Source of the DNA: Acidovorax sp. 107
GTDB taxonomy: Bacteria > Pseudomonadota > Gammaproteobacteria > Burkholderiales > Burkholderiaceae_C
Reading direction: 5' to 3'
Assembly: GCF_003058055.1 (NCBI RefSeq)
Contig: NZ_QBTZ01000001.1
Span: forward strand, 2,560,001-2,624,000
Length of the DNA: 64,000 nt
Shown here: one piece after another, positions 52,309 to 61,016 of the stretch
How positions within the stretch are numbered: position 1 is the stretch's first letter
Layout of the letters: each line of letters begins with the position of its first letter
The notes under the pieces: model-generated
Told to the model about the DNA's origin: nothing
Databases searched by the model: none
The model's input: the letters and a program-made list of their open reading frames with translations, nothing else
Position numbers and translations under genes: made by a program

Positions 52309-53556
52309 ATGGTCCAATCCGTCCTTGGCAGCCTGATCCTGGGCTACCGCCCTTTGTGGAACCGCGCCCGCAAACTGGCGGGCATCCAGCTGTACGCCCA
52401 CAACGAGGCCTCGGCGGCGGTCGACGGCGGCCACCTGCTGCGCACGCTGCAGGAGCTGTGGTCAGCCAGCTCCCCCCCGCTGCTGATCTCGGCAATGACC
52501 CGCCAGCTGCTGTGCGACCTGCTTGAGAACGCGCCACGGGCCGCACCCTGGATCGAGGTGCGTGGCGAGTGGCTGTCGGACTCGGCCATCTATGACCGGG
52601 TGAAGGCCGCGCACCAGCGCGGGTTGCGCATGGTGTGGCGGGGCGACATGGACAAGCTGCCCGAGCCCGAGATTGCCCGCTGCTTTGACAACAGCCTGCT
52701 GACCCTGCGCCCCGAAGACGCCGTGACCGCACTGCAGGCCACGCCCCCACGCCCCGGCAGCGCAGCGGCTGCCACTGCAGCGCCCGCCGCCAAGCGCACT
52801 CCCAGCCCGGTGCTGGCCGGCCAGATGTACGAAAACATTGCCAGCCGGGCCCTCATGGAGCATTGCCTGGACCAGGGCAACGCGATGGCCCTGGCCGGTT
52901 GGCCCACGGAAGACGTGCTCTACAGCCTGCGCCACCATCCGCAACAGCCGTCGCACGCGGTGATCTTCAAGCTCATGAAAGCCATCGACGCCGAGCAGTC
53001 GCTGGAGACCTTTGAAGACATCATGGGCGAGGACCCGCTGCTCGCCTACCGCTTCATGGTCTATACCAACTCGGCCGCATTGGGGCTGCGCACGGGCATC
53101 GATTCGCTGCGCCGGGGCCTGGTGATGATGGGCTACAGCTCCATCAAGCGCTGGCTGTCCGACCAGCTGCCCCATGCAAGCACCGAGGCCAACATGCAGC
53201 CGGTGCGCGAAGCCATGGTGATCCGCGCCCAGCTCACCGCCAGGCTGCTGGACGCAGGCATCGAGAACGACCTGCGCCGCGAAATCTACCTGTGTGGCCT
53301 GCTCTCCCAGATCGATGAGCTGCTGGGGGAGCCGCTCGGCACCATCCTCAAGCGCCTGCCCCTGTCCGAACGTATCTACGACGCCGCCGTGCTGCGCACC
53401 GGCCCCTACACCGGGGGCCTGCAGATGGCCTGTGCGCTGGAGACGGACGATGCCAGCGCCATCCGCCAGCTGTGCGAAACCTTCGAGATGGATCTGGAAG
53501 AGGTCAACCGCGCGCTGCTGCGGGTGCTGTCTGACCTGGAAGTGGAACGGAAATAA
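52309..53556 (+). CDS. HDOD-domain protein with a degenerate EAL-like N-terminus
   Basis: A 415-residue cytosolic signalling-type protein downstream of flgL. Residues about 200-400 fit an HDOD domain (PSHAVIFKLMKAIDAEQSLE, LLAYRFMVYTNSAALGLRTG, LRRGLVMMGYSSIKRWLS). The N-terminal 150 residues resemble the YuxH-type EAL half (LGYRPLWNRARKLAGIQLYA) but lack the ExL and other acidic residues needed to bind metal and cut cyclic-di-GMP, so catalysis is unlikely. An Ala/Pro linker separates the halves. HDOD proteins are often linked to c-di-GMP and motility control. A role here is inferred from its position only. It converges on the MocR-type gene. Confidence 0.8.
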   Translation: MVQSVLGSLILGYRPLWNRARKLAGIQLYAHNEASAAVDGGHLLRTLQELWSASSPPLLISAMTRQLLCDLLENAPRAAPWIEVRGEWLSDSAIYDRVKAAHQRGLRMVWRGDMDKLPEPEIARCFDNSLLTLRPEDAVTALQATPPRPGSAAAATAAPAAKRTPSPVLAGQMYENIASRALMEHCLDQGNAMALAGWPTEDVLYSLRHHPQQPSHAVIFKLMKAIDAEQSLETFEDIMGEDPLLAYRFMVYTNSAALGLRTGIDSLRRGLVMMGYSSIKRWLSDQLPHASTEANMQPVREAMVIRAQLTARLLDAGIENDLRREIYLCGLLSQIDELLGEPLGTILKRLPLSERIYDAAVLRTGPYTGGLQMACALETDDASAIRQLCETFEMDLEEVNRALLRVLSDLEVERK

Positions 53557-53643
53557 GCGCGCCCCGAGCCGCCGCGTGCCTTCTCCCGGGCCTGCAACGC
53601 GTTGAAGCGCTTGCTCTGCGCGAACGGGCCGATCCCGGCTTGC

Positions 53644-55140
53644 TTACCTCGCCTGCTCGTCGCGCACCCGGGCAAACGCCTTCCAGAACGCCGCCTCCTG
53701 CGTGGTGGCAAAGTTGATGCGCATGAGCGTGCTGGGCTTGCGCTCTGCATGGAACAACGCACCGGGCGCCAGCAGGTAGCCTTCGTCCAGCATGCGCTGC
53801 GACAGCGCATCAGTGTCTACCCCCGTCTCCACCCAGCCGAACAGGCCCACCGGCTCGGCTGCAAAGGTGCAGCCCGCCCCCATGGCGAGCTTGACGCTGC
53901 GCGCACGGGCGGCATCGAGCCGGGTGCGGATGCGTTCGGCGTGGCGGCGCAGCTGCCCTTGCTCGATGCACAAGGCCAGGGCTTTTTCCAGTAGCGCAGG
54001 CGTGGTGAGCGTGGCCAGCAGCTTGGTGTCGAGCAACTGTTCCACCAGCGCGGGCGGCGCAGCCATGAAGCCGATGCGCCAGTTGGGCGCCAGGATCTTG
54101 GCGAAGCCGCTCACGTAGATGGTGCGCTGCAGGCCATCCAGCGCCGTGAGGCGCGTGGCGTGCTCCGGTGCAATGTGGCTGTAGGTATCGTCCTCCACCA
54201 CATGGAAGTTGTGCTGGTTGGCCAGCTGCAGCACGCGGTGGGCACTGCCCGGCGACAGGCAATAGCCCGTGGGGTTGTGGAACACGCTCACGCTCACGTA
54301 GAGCTTGGGCTTGTGCACCTCGCAGTAGCGCGCCATCACCTCCAGGTCAGGGCCATCGGCGCGGCGCGGCACGGGCAGGATGTGCATGCCCAAAGCAGCC
54401 AGGCGCGCAAACTCCACCGCCCAGCCGGGCTCCTCCACCATCACCGGGTCGCCCGGGCGCAGCAGCGTACGGCTCACGATGTCGAGCGCGTGCGTGGCGC
54501 CCACGGTGGTGATGATGTTCTCGGGCACCGTGTGCACGTTGAGCGTGGAGAGCTTCTTGGCCAGCACGCGCCGCAGGCCTGCATCGCCCAGCGGCTCGCC
54601 GTATTGCAGAGAGAAGTCCTGCAGAGCGCGTGAGTTGGTGACCTTGCGCACCGCAGCAGGCATGAAGGTGGACTCCAGCCAGTCGGGCGGGAAGACCCCC
54701 ATGCCAGGCTGGGGCTTGTCGCTGATCTTGTGGAACATGCCCCGGATCAGCGCCGTGGCGTTGACGGGCGAGACCCCAGGGCCTGCGCGCCCGGCGGCAC
54801 GCGCTGCAAACCAGTGCGCCGTGCTCCAGTTGGCCGCCGCACTCTCCAGCGCCAGATCGTCGGGGCGTGCCCGTGTGTCGAGGTCGGCGTCCGACGCGTC
54901 CGCCGCCCGGCCACTTTCACGCACAAAAAAACCCCGGTTCTTGCGCGCCTCCACCAGCCCCTGCGCCAGCAGCTGGTCGTAGGCCGCCACCACGGTGGAA
55001 GGGCTCACCCCATGCTGCTGCGCGCATTGGCGCACGGAGGGCAGCCGCGCGCCCGGCGCCATCAGGCGGTTGCGGATGCGTTCGGCAAACCGGGCAGACA
55101 GTTGTTCGGTCAGCGACTGGGTGGACGATTTCATCAGCAT
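53644..55140 (-). CDS. MocR/PdxR-type transcriptional regulator (GntR-HTH fused to aminotransferase fold)
   Basis: Regulator of the MocR subfamily, 498 residues. A winged helix-turn-helix of the GntR type lies near residues 8-75 (IRNRLMAPGARLPSVRQCAQ, STVVAAYDQLLAQGLVEARK). A class I aminotransferase-like domain follows, with the PLP lysine in GFAKILAPNWRIGF. The ATG at 55140 is preceded by AGGA with eight-base spacing. A second ATG two codons later is possible. It is divergent from the LysE transporter gene, a common MocR arrangement. The intervening region has an inverted repeat and a tandem repeat typical of binding sites. The effector is probably a PLP-reactive amino compound. Confidence 0.9.
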   Translation of the reverse strand: MLMKSSTQSLTEQLSARFAERIRNRLMAPGARLPSVRQCAQQHGVSPSTVVAAYDQLLAQGLVEARKNRGFFVRESGRAADASDADLDTRARPDDLALESAAANWSTAHWFAARAAGRAGPGVSPVNATALIRGMFHKISDKPQPGMGVFPPDWLESTFMPAAVRKVTNSRALQDFSLQYGEPLGDAGLRRVLAKKLSTLNVHTVPENIITTVGATHALDIVSRTLLRPGDPVMVEEPGWAVEFARLAALGMHILPVPRRADGPDLEVMARYCEVHKPKLYVSVSVFHNPTGYCLSPGSAHRVLQLANQHNFHVVEDDTYSHIAPEHATRLTALDGLQRTIYVSGFAKILAPNWRIGFMAAPPALVEQLLDTKLLATLTTPALLEKALALCIEQGQLRRHAERIRTRLDAARARSVKLAMGAGCTFAAEPVGLFGWVETGVDTDALSQRMLDEGYLLAPGALFHAERKPSTLMRINFATTQEAAFWKAFARVRDEQAR

Positions 55141-55178
55141 GGTGGCATCCTGCAGGGGTGCGCCGCCAGGCGCCTGTG

Positions 55179-55245
55179 TGTATTGTTTTGCCGGGCAATA
55201 CAGATTTGCAACTGCCCCGACTGTCTGTACTGGTCGTGTACTGGT
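55179..55245. promoter_or_regulatory. Probable MocR-type operator: inverted repeat and tandem repeat
   Basis: TGTATTG-N10-CAATACA (55179-55202) is a perfect inverted repeat. TGTACTGGT occurs twice in tandem (55226-55234 and 55237-55245), one helical turn apart. Both lie in the 165-base divergent region between the MocR-type gene and the LysE gene. Paired direct repeats one turn apart are the usual binding sites for this regulator class. Confidence 0.55.
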
Positions 55246-55305
55246 AGCAAGATTACATTGGAGGCAGACCTCCGACAAGCCCCCTACCTATCCCCGCACC
55301 CCACC

Positions 55306-55920
55306 ATGAGCGTCGCCGAACTCACCGCCCTGCTGCTGTTTTGCACCGCCATGAGTTTTTCGCCAGGGCCCAACACCACCTTGTCCACCGCGCTGGCGGC
55401 CAACCTGGGCCTCAAACGCGCACTGCGGTTTTGCCTGGCCGTGCCCACAGGCTGGACACTTCTCATGCTGGGCAGCGGCCTGGGCTTGGGGGCCCTGATC
55501 ACGGGCGTGCCCGCACTGCGCTGGGCGGTCACGCTGCTCGGGGTGGCCTACATGCTGTGGCTGGCCTTCAAGCTGGCCCGCGCTGGCCAGCTCACCGCCA
55601 TCGACCCCGCGCGGCTCAACGTCACCTTCTGGCAGGGCGTAGGCCTGCAGTTCGTGAACATCAAGGCCTGGATGCTGGCGCTCACGCTCAGTGCCGGATG
55701 GGTGGTCAACGCCGCCGGCCAGCCTGCCGCCAACCCGGGGGAGCGCCTGGCCATCATCTGCGGTGTGATGATGGTGTTTGCCTTCTCCAGCAATTTTGTC
55801 TATGCGCTGGTGGGCTCGCTGCTGCGCCAGTGGCTGGCGCAGGGCGCGCGCCTGCTGTGGTTCAACCGCCTGCTGGCCCTGGTGCTGGTGGCAACTGCAC
55901 TGTGGATGCTGACGCTATGA
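55306..55920 (+). CDS. LysE/RhtB-family amino-acid exporter (first copy)
   Basis: Inner-membrane exporter of about six helices, 204 residues from the ATG at 55306. The LysE signature SFSPGPNTTLSTALAANLGL is near residue 20, followed by WTLLMLGSGLGLGAL and AVTLLGVAYMLWLAFKLARA. It typically exports amino acids or related compounds. It is the first gene downstream of the divergent regulator and overlaps the next gene by four bases (ATGA). Substrate unknown. The long frame upstream of this ATG runs through the operator region and is not coding. Confidence 0.92.
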   Translation: MSVAELTALLLFCTAMSFSPGPNTTLSTALAANLGLKRALRFCLAVPTGWTLLMLGSGLGLGALITGVPALRWAVTLLGVAYMLWLAFKLARAGQLTAIDPARLNVTFWQGVGLQFVNIKAWMLALTLSAGWVVNAAGQPAANPGERLAIICGVMMVFAFSSNFVYALVGSLLRQWLAQGARLLWFNRLLALVLVATALWMLTL

Positions 55921-56822
55921 AGCCCGAAGAAATCAAGGGCCTGTGGCTGGGGTTGCTGGGTGTCACCATCTTCGCACTGACCCTGCCCATGACCCGCATG
56001 GCGGTCGGCACGCCCGAAGCGCCACAGATGTCGGGCGTGTTCATTGCCCTGGGACGGGCGGTGGTGGCTGCCGGGCTGTCGGCCCTGTTTTTGCTGGCCA
56101 CGCGTGCGCCCTGGCCCCGGCGTGAAGACTGGTGGCCCCTGGCCATCACGGCCGCGGGGGTGGTGTTCGGGTTTCCGCTGTTCACCTCGGTGGCCATGCG
56201 TTATGTGGAGGCCGTGCACGCCAGCGTGATCGTGGGGGTGTTGCCGCTGGCCACCGCCGCTGTGGGCGCGCTGCTGCACCGGCAGCGCCCGTCGGCAGGC
56301 TTCTGGATCTGCGCCGCCATTGGTAGCAGTTTGGTGGTGGGGTTTGCGTTGCTGCGCTCGGGCAGCGCAGGGCTGGCCCTGCACCCGGCCGACGCGCTGC
56401 TGCTGGCCGCCATGGCCTGTGCTGCCGTGGGCTACGGGTATGGCGCGCGGCTGTCGCAGCGCATGCGGGCCGAGCATGTGATCTGCTGGGCGCTGTTGAT
56501 CGCGTTGCCGATCACCCTGCCCGCCACATTCATCGCCCGCCCGCAGGGCACGCTGCAGGCCTCGGCCTGGTGGGGCTTTGCCTACGTGGCCGTGTTTTCG
56601 ATGTGGCTGGGGTTTTTTGCGTGGTACCGGGGCCTGGCCCTCGGGGGCACCGTGCGCGTGAGCCAAGTACAGCTGGTGCAGCCGTTCCTGGGCATGCTGT
56701 TTGCCGTGCCTTTGCTGGGCGAGCGGCTTGATGCCGTCACCCTGGGGTTTGCGCTGGCTGTGATTGCCACCGTGTTCGTCGGAAAGAAGATGCCTGTGCG
56801 CGCAGTGAAAGGCCAGCCATGA
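55917..56822 (+). CDS. EamA/DMT-family transporter
   Basis: Drug/metabolite transporter of the ten-helix EamA type, 301 residues. The two repeats can be recognised in KGLWLGLLGVTIFALTLPMT and the second-half segments ALLLAAMACAAVGYGYGARL and FAYVAVFSMWLGFFAWYRGL. The glycine-rich motif near the C-terminus is AVPLLGERLDAVTLGFALAV. Translationally coupled both upstream (LysE) and downstream (cupin). The substrate is unknown. Together with the two LysE proteins it makes three export candidates in one operon. Confidence 0.92.
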   Translation: MKPEEIKGLWLGLLGVTIFALTLPMTRMAVGTPEAPQMSGVFIALGRAVVAAGLSALFLLATRAPWPRREDWWPLAITAAGVVFGFPLFTSVAMRYVEAVHASVIVGVLPLATAAVGALLHRQRPSAGFWICAAIGSSLVVGFALLRSGSAGLALHPADALLLAAMACAAVGYGYGARLSQRMRAEHVICWALLIALPITLPATFIARPQGTLQASAWWGFAYVAVFSMWLGFFAWYRGLALGGTVRVSQVQLVQPFLGMLFAVPLLGERLDAVTLGFALAVIATVFVGKKMPVRAVKGQP

Positions 56823-57148
56823 AAATGCAACACATCCCGTTTGCCACCACCGACTGGGCGGCCATTCCGCGCGAAGAAAAAGGCGCCGAAGCCGGCCAGG
56901 CCTTCTGGCGCACCCAGACCTTTGGCGAGATGCGCGTGCGCATGGTGGAGTACACGCCCGGCTATGTGTCCGACCACTGGTGCACCAAGGGCCATGTGCT
57001 GCTGTGCCTGAGTGGCGAGCTGCACACCGAGCTGGCCGACGGCCGCCAGTACACCCTGACGCCCGGCATGAGTTACCAGGTGGCGGACAATGCAGAACCC
57101 CATCGGTCCACCTCAGCCCAGGGCGCCACCCTGTTCATCGTGGACTAA
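56819..57148 (+). CDS. DHCW-motif cupin protein
   Basis: A single small cupin barrel of 109 residues. The motif DHWCTKGHVLLCLSGEL occupies residues about 52-68, and the second strand pair includes GRQYTLTPGMSYQV. The His and Cys of the motif are possible metal ligands. I recognise the family as the DHCW cupins, with no assigned reaction. The start overlaps the EamA stop (ATGA). A 98-base gap follows before the aminotransferase. Confidence 0.85.
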   Translation: MKMQHIPFATTDWAAIPREEKGAEAGQAFWRTQTFGEMRVRMVEYTPGYVSDHWCTKGHVLLCLSGELHTELADGRQYTLTPGMSYQVADNAEPHRSTSAQGATLFIVD

Positions 57149-57246
57149 GAAGATGTGAACACGCCCGCCAGGGCTGCTGCACACCCATTTTTTGACAACA
57201 ACTTTGCAACCGTAGCGGCCCAGGCGGCCGCCCGCAGGAGACGAGA

Positions 57247-58452
57247 GTGAAACTGAACGACCTTCCCACCCCCAGCACCTGGACCCTGGCACGCCGCGCC
57301 GAGCGCATGAACCCCTCGGTCATCCGCGAAATCCTCAAGGTCACCGAGAAGCCCGGCATCATCAGTCTGGCGGGCGGCCTGCCATCGCCCAAGACCTTCC
57401 CGGTGTCGGCCTTTGCCGCCGCCTCGGCCGCCGTGCTGGCCAACGACGGCCCGGGCGCCCTGCAATACGCCGCCAGCGAAGGCTACGGCCCGCTGCGCCA
57501 GGCGATTGCCGACTTCCTGCCCTGGGACGTGGATGCCGAGCAGGTCCTGATCACCACCGGCTCGCAGCAGGCGCTGGACCTGATTGCCAAGGTGCTCATC
57601 GACGAAGGCAGTCGCGTGCTGGTCGAAACCCCCACGTACCTGGGCGCGCTGCAGGCCTTCACGCCCATGGAGCCCAACGTGGTGTCGGTCGCCAGTGACG
57701 ACGAAGGCGTGCTCATCGACGACTTGAAGGCCAAGGTGGGCACGGGTGCGAGCAAGGCGCGCTTCCTGTACGTGCTGCCCAACTTCCAGAACCCCACGGG
57801 CCGCACCATGAGCGACGCGCGCCGCGCCGAGCTGGTGGCCGCCGCCGCCGAGCTGAACCTGCCCCTGGTGGAAGACAACCCCTACGGCGACCTGTGGTTT
57901 GACGCCCCGCCGCCCGCCCCGCTCACGGCCCGCAACCCCGAGGGCTGCATCTACATGGGCTCTTTCTCCAAGGTGTTGGCCCCCGGCCTGCGCCTGGGCT
58001 TTGTGGTGGCACCCAAGGCCGTGTACCCCAAGCTGCTGCAAGCCAAACAGGCGGCCGACCTGCATACGCCTGGCTACAACCAGCGCCTGGTGGCCGAGGT
58101 GATGAAGGACGGCTTCCTGGACCGCCACGTGCCCACCATCCGCGCGCTGTACAAGCAGCAGTGCGAGGCCATGCTGGCCGCGTTGACGAAGGAAATGGCT
58201 GGCCTGGACGTGCACTGGAACCGTCCCGACGGCGGCATGTTCCTGTGGGTGCGCCTGCCCGCAGGCATGAGCGCGATCGAGCTGCTGCCCAAGGCGGTGG
58301 AGCGCAACGTGGCCTTTGTGCCCGGCGCCGCGTTCTATGCCGACAACGCCGACCAGCGCACGCTGCGCCTGTCGTTCGTGACCTCCACGGTCGAGCAGAT
58401 CGCCACCGGCATCGCCGCGCTGGCTGCGGCCATTCGTGAGCACCAGGGCTGA
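57247..58452 (+). CDS. PLP-dependent class I/II aminotransferase
   Basis: A 401-residue fold-type I aminotransferase, similar in layout to 2-aminoadipate/valine-type enzymes. The phosphate-binding and PLP lysine motif is GSFSKVLAPGLRLGF. The substrate region includes LAGGLPSPKTFP, a signature of this group, and LPNFQNPTGRTMS. GTG start with CAGGAGA upstream. A 98-base leader separates it from the cupin gene; an exact TTGACA lies in it but without a good -10. GST follows after six bases. Its substrate is unproven. Confidence 0.92.
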   Translation: MKLNDLPTPSTWTLARRAERMNPSVIREILKVTEKPGIISLAGGLPSPKTFPVSAFAAASAAVLANDGPGALQYAASEGYGPLRQAIADFLPWDVDAEQVLITTGSQQALDLIAKVLIDEGSRVLVETPTYLGALQAFTPMEPNVVSVASDDEGVLIDDLKAKVGTGASKARFLYVLPNFQNPTGRTMSDARRAELVAAAAELNLPLVEDNPYGDLWFDAPPPAPLTARNPEGCIYMGSFSKVLAPGLRLGFVVAPKAVYPKLLQAKQAADLHTPGYNQRLVAEVMKDGFLDRHVPTIRALYKQQCEAMLAALTKEMAGLDVHWNRPDGGMFLWVRLPAGMSAIELLPKAVERNVAFVPGAAFYADNADQRTLRLSFVTSTVEQIATGIAALAAAIREHQG

Positions 58453-58458
58453 TTCGGC

Positions 58459-59088
58459 ATGCTGAGGCTCTGGGGTCGCCTGTCGTCCATCAACGTGCGC
58501 AAGGTCGTGTGGGCCGTGCAGGAACTGGGCCTGCCCTCGGTGCAGCGCACCGACGCGGGCGGCCAGTACGGCATCGTGCGCGAGGCGCGCTTTCTGGGCC
58601 TCAACCCCAACGGCCTGGTGCCGCTGATCGAGGACGAGGACACGGGCGTAGTGCTGTGGGAGTCCAACCCCATCATGCGCTACCTGTGCGCCCGGCATTC
58701 GCTGGGCAACCTGTACCCCGAAGACCTGCCCACGCGCTTTGTGGCCGAACAGTGGATGGACTGGCAACAGACCACGCTCAACCCCGCCGGGCGTGATGCG
58801 TTCCTCCAGTGGATTCGCACCCCTGCCGCGCAGCGCAATGAGGCGCTCATCGCCGCATCGGTCGCACTGACCGAACCGCTGATGGCGATGCTCGATGCCC
58901 ACCTGGCGCGCCAGCCCTTCATGGCGGGTGAGCGGTTTACCATGGCCGACATCCCGGTGGGCTGCGAGATCCACCGCTGGTGGGGCCTGCCGCAAGATCG
59001 CCCTGCACACCCCCATCTGGAGCGGTGGTACAACACGGTCAGCACCCGCCCCGGCGCCCGGGGCGTGTTGGATCAGCCTCTCGCGTGA
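58459..59088 (+). CDS. Glutathione S-transferase family protein
   Basis: Cytosolic GST-like protein, 209 residues. The thioredoxin-like N-terminal domain has RLSSINVRKVVWAVQELGLP and NPNGLVPLIED with the cis-proline, and WESNPIMRYLCARH. The C-terminal helical domain contains FTMADIPVGCEIHRW. The serine of SSIN may be the catalytic residue of a beta/theta-type enzyme. Starts six bases after the aminotransferase. Its stop overlaps a GTG just ahead of the first PhzF gene. Confidence 0.92.
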   Translation: MLRLWGRLSSINVRKVVWAVQELGLPSVQRTDAGGQYGIVREARFLGLNPNGLVPLIEDEDTGVVLWESNPIMRYLCARHSLGNLYPEDLPTRFVAEQWMDWQQTTLNPAGRDAFLQWIRTPAAQRNEALIAASVALTEPLMAMLDAHLARQPFMAGERFTMADIPVGCEIHRWWGLPQDRPAHPHLERWYNTVSTRPGARGVLDQPLA

Positions 59089-59096
59089 GCCTCTCC

Positions 59097-59960
59097 ATGC
59101 ACCAGCGCCCCTTCAAGCAGATCGACGTGTTCAGCGACCGCCCCGGCTACGGCAACCCCGTGGCCGTGGTGCTGGATGCCGACGGCCTGAGCGACAGCGA
59201 CATGCGCCGTTTTGCGGCCTGGACCAACCTGTCGGAAACCACCTTTCTGATGCCGCCCACCGACGCCGGGCGCGCGGCCGGGGCCGACTACCACTTGCGC
59301 ATCTTCAGCCCCAGTGGCGAGCTGCCTTTCGCGGGCCACCCCACGCTGGGCACCTGCCACGCCTGGCTGCAAGCGGGCCACCGCCCGCAGCAAGACAGCA
59401 TGGTGATCCAGGAATGCGCACTGGGCCTGGTGCGCATTGCGCTGAGCGGCGACACGCTGGCGTTTGCCGCGCCCCCGCTCAAGCGCAGCGCCCCCAGCCC
59501 CGCGCTGGTGCCGCTGATTGCCAGCGCCCTGGGCCTGCGCCCGCAGCAGATTCTGGGTGCGCAGATGCTGGACAACGGCCCCGTGTGGCTGGGCCTGCTG
59601 CTCGACAGCGCCGACACGGTGCTGGGCCTGCGCCCCGACCACGCCCGCCTGAAGGACCTGGGCCAGGACGTGGGCGTGATCCATGTGGGCCCTGCCGCCA
59701 GCAACACCGCCCAGCCCGGCGTGGTGGTACGCGCGTTTGCCGCGCCCATGGGCAACCCCGAAGACCCGGTGACGGGCACCCTCAACGCCAGCCTGGCCGA
59801 ATGGCTGATTGCCGACGGCCTGGCCCCCCGCAGCTACCTGGTGGCCCAGGGCGAATGCCTGGGCCGCGCGGGCCGCGTGCACATCCGCCAGGACGATGAC
59901 CACCAGTTGTGGGTGGGCGGCCGCGCCGTCACCTGCATCGAAGGCACGGTGCTGCTATGA
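59097..59960 (+). CDS. PhzF-family isomerase/epimerase (first copy)
   Basis: Member of the PhzF fold of cofactor-free isomerases (DapF-like two-domain barrel). 287 residues. The catalytic glutamate is Glu47 in WTNLSETTF, and conserved blocks are GNPVAVVLD, GELPFAGHPTLGTCHAWL and GNPEDPVTGTLN. A GTG four codons upstream also overlaps the GST stop. It shares the unusual MHQRPF start and about the same length with the next gene, indicating tandem duplication. The substrate is unknown. The 180-base gap after it holds nothing I recognise. Confidence 0.92.
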   Translation: MHQRPFKQIDVFSDRPGYGNPVAVVLDADGLSDSDMRRFAAWTNLSETTFLMPPTDAGRAAGADYHLRIFSPSGELPFAGHPTLGTCHAWLQAGHRPQQDSMVIQECALGLVRIALSGDTLAFAAPPLKRSAPSPALVPLIASALGLRPQQILGAQMLDNGPVWLGLLLDSADTVLGLRPDHARLKDLGQDVGVIHVGPAASNTAQPGVVVRAFAAPMGNPEDPVTGTLNASLAEWLIADGLAPRSYLVAQGECLGRAGRVHIRQDDDHQLWVGGRAVTCIEGTVLL

Positions 59961-60140
59961 GCCCGCGCCGCCTTGCCCCACACCCCAGTGGCTGATCCCC
60001 GCGACTGATTCGAACTGGGCCCTTCGCGCAACGGGGGCCGAGCCAATGACAACCCGTTCCCACCGGCAACCCCCCGGTGAGCCCCCGGCGTGCCCGGCCC
60101 ACCCCGCTCCATTGCTTTTTTGCTCTCAAGGACCTGCCCC

Positions 60141-61016
60141 ATGCACCAACGCCCGTTCCAGCAAGTCGATGTGTTCACCGCCACGCCCTACCGGGGCAAC
60201 CCCCTGGCCGTGGTGCTGGACGGCTCCGGCCTCACCACCGAAGCCATGCAGGACTTCACCAACTGGACCAACCTGTCCGAAGCCACGTTCCTGCTGCCCC
60301 CCACACCGGAAGGCCGCGCCGCCGGTGCCGACTACCGCGTGCGCATCTTCTGCCCCGGGCTTGAGCTGCCGTTTGCCGGACACCCCACGCTGGGCAGCTG
60401 CCACGCATGGCTCAAGGCTGGCGGGCAGCCCCAGGCAGTCGGCAAAGTGGTGCAGGAATGCGGCGTGAGCCTGGTCACGCTGCGCCAAGACGGCGAACGC
60501 CTAGCCTTTGCTGCGCCGCCCCTCATCAAGAGCGGCCCGCTGGCCGAAGAGGACGTGGCGCTGATCGCGCGCGGGCTGGGCGTGGCGCGCAGCGACATCC
60601 TGCACCACGCCTGGTGCGACAACGGACCCAACTGGCGGGGCGTGATGCTGCGCAGCAGCGAGCAGGTGCTGGCGCTGAAGCCCGACGCCAGCCTCCTGGG
60701 CCAGCTGGACGTGGGCGTGGTGGGCCCGCGCGGCAAGGTCGGCGTCATCGGCAGCACTGACGCCGAAGGCATCGCCTTTGAAGTGCGCGCCTTTTTCCCC
60801 GGCAACAACGGCCTGGCCGAAGACCCCGTGACCGGCAGCCTGAACGCAGCGCTGGCCCAATGGCTCATCGGCGCCGGGCTGGCCCCCACCCAGTATGTGG
60901 CCGCCCAGGGCACCTGCCTGGGCCGCGCCGGGCGGGTGTTTGTGGAGCAGGACGGAGACACCCTCTGGGTCGGCGGCAGCTCGGTCACCTGCATGGCCGG
61001 TGAGGTGCTGCTGTGA
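60141..61016 (+). CDS. PhzF-family isomerase/epimerase (second copy)
   Basis: Tandem paralogue of the preceding gene, 291 residues. Glu47 is present in WTNLSEATF, with GNPLAVVLDG, ELPFAGHPTLGSCHAWL and EDPVTGSLNAAL. The C-terminal half is more diverged (VARSDILHHAWCDNGPNWRG), suggesting a different substrate or partner. The ATG at 60141 follows AAGGA. Its stop overlaps the GTG of the VOC gene (GTGA), so those two are coupled. Confidence 0.92.
   Translation: MHQRPFQQVDVFTATPYRGNPLAVVLDGSGLTTEAMQDFTNWTNLSEATFLLPPTPEGRAAGADYRVRIFCPGLELPFAGHPTLGSCHAWLKAGGQPQAVGKVVQECGVSLVTLRQDGERLAFAAPPLIKSGPLAEEDVALIARGLGVARSDILHHAWCDNGPNWRGVMLRSSEQVLALKPDASLLGQLDVGVVGPRGKVGVIGSTDAEGIAFEVRAFFPGNNGLAEDPVTGSLNAALAQWLIGAGLAPTQYVAAQGTCLGRAGRVFVEQDGDTLWVGGSSVTCMAGEVLL

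Noticed and set aside
48853..52434. A nearly 1200-codon open frame on the minus strand opposite flgK and flgL
   Set aside because: It is antisense to two well-recognised genes, has a His/Gly/Arg-rich composition with no domain, and is a typical by-product of third-position GC bias.
59961..60140. A tRNA- or small-RNA-like patch between the two PhzF genes (GATTCGAA-like word with short stems)
   Set aside because: No cloverleaf could be folded by eye, and the stems are five bases or less. It looks like an ordinary gap left by duplication.
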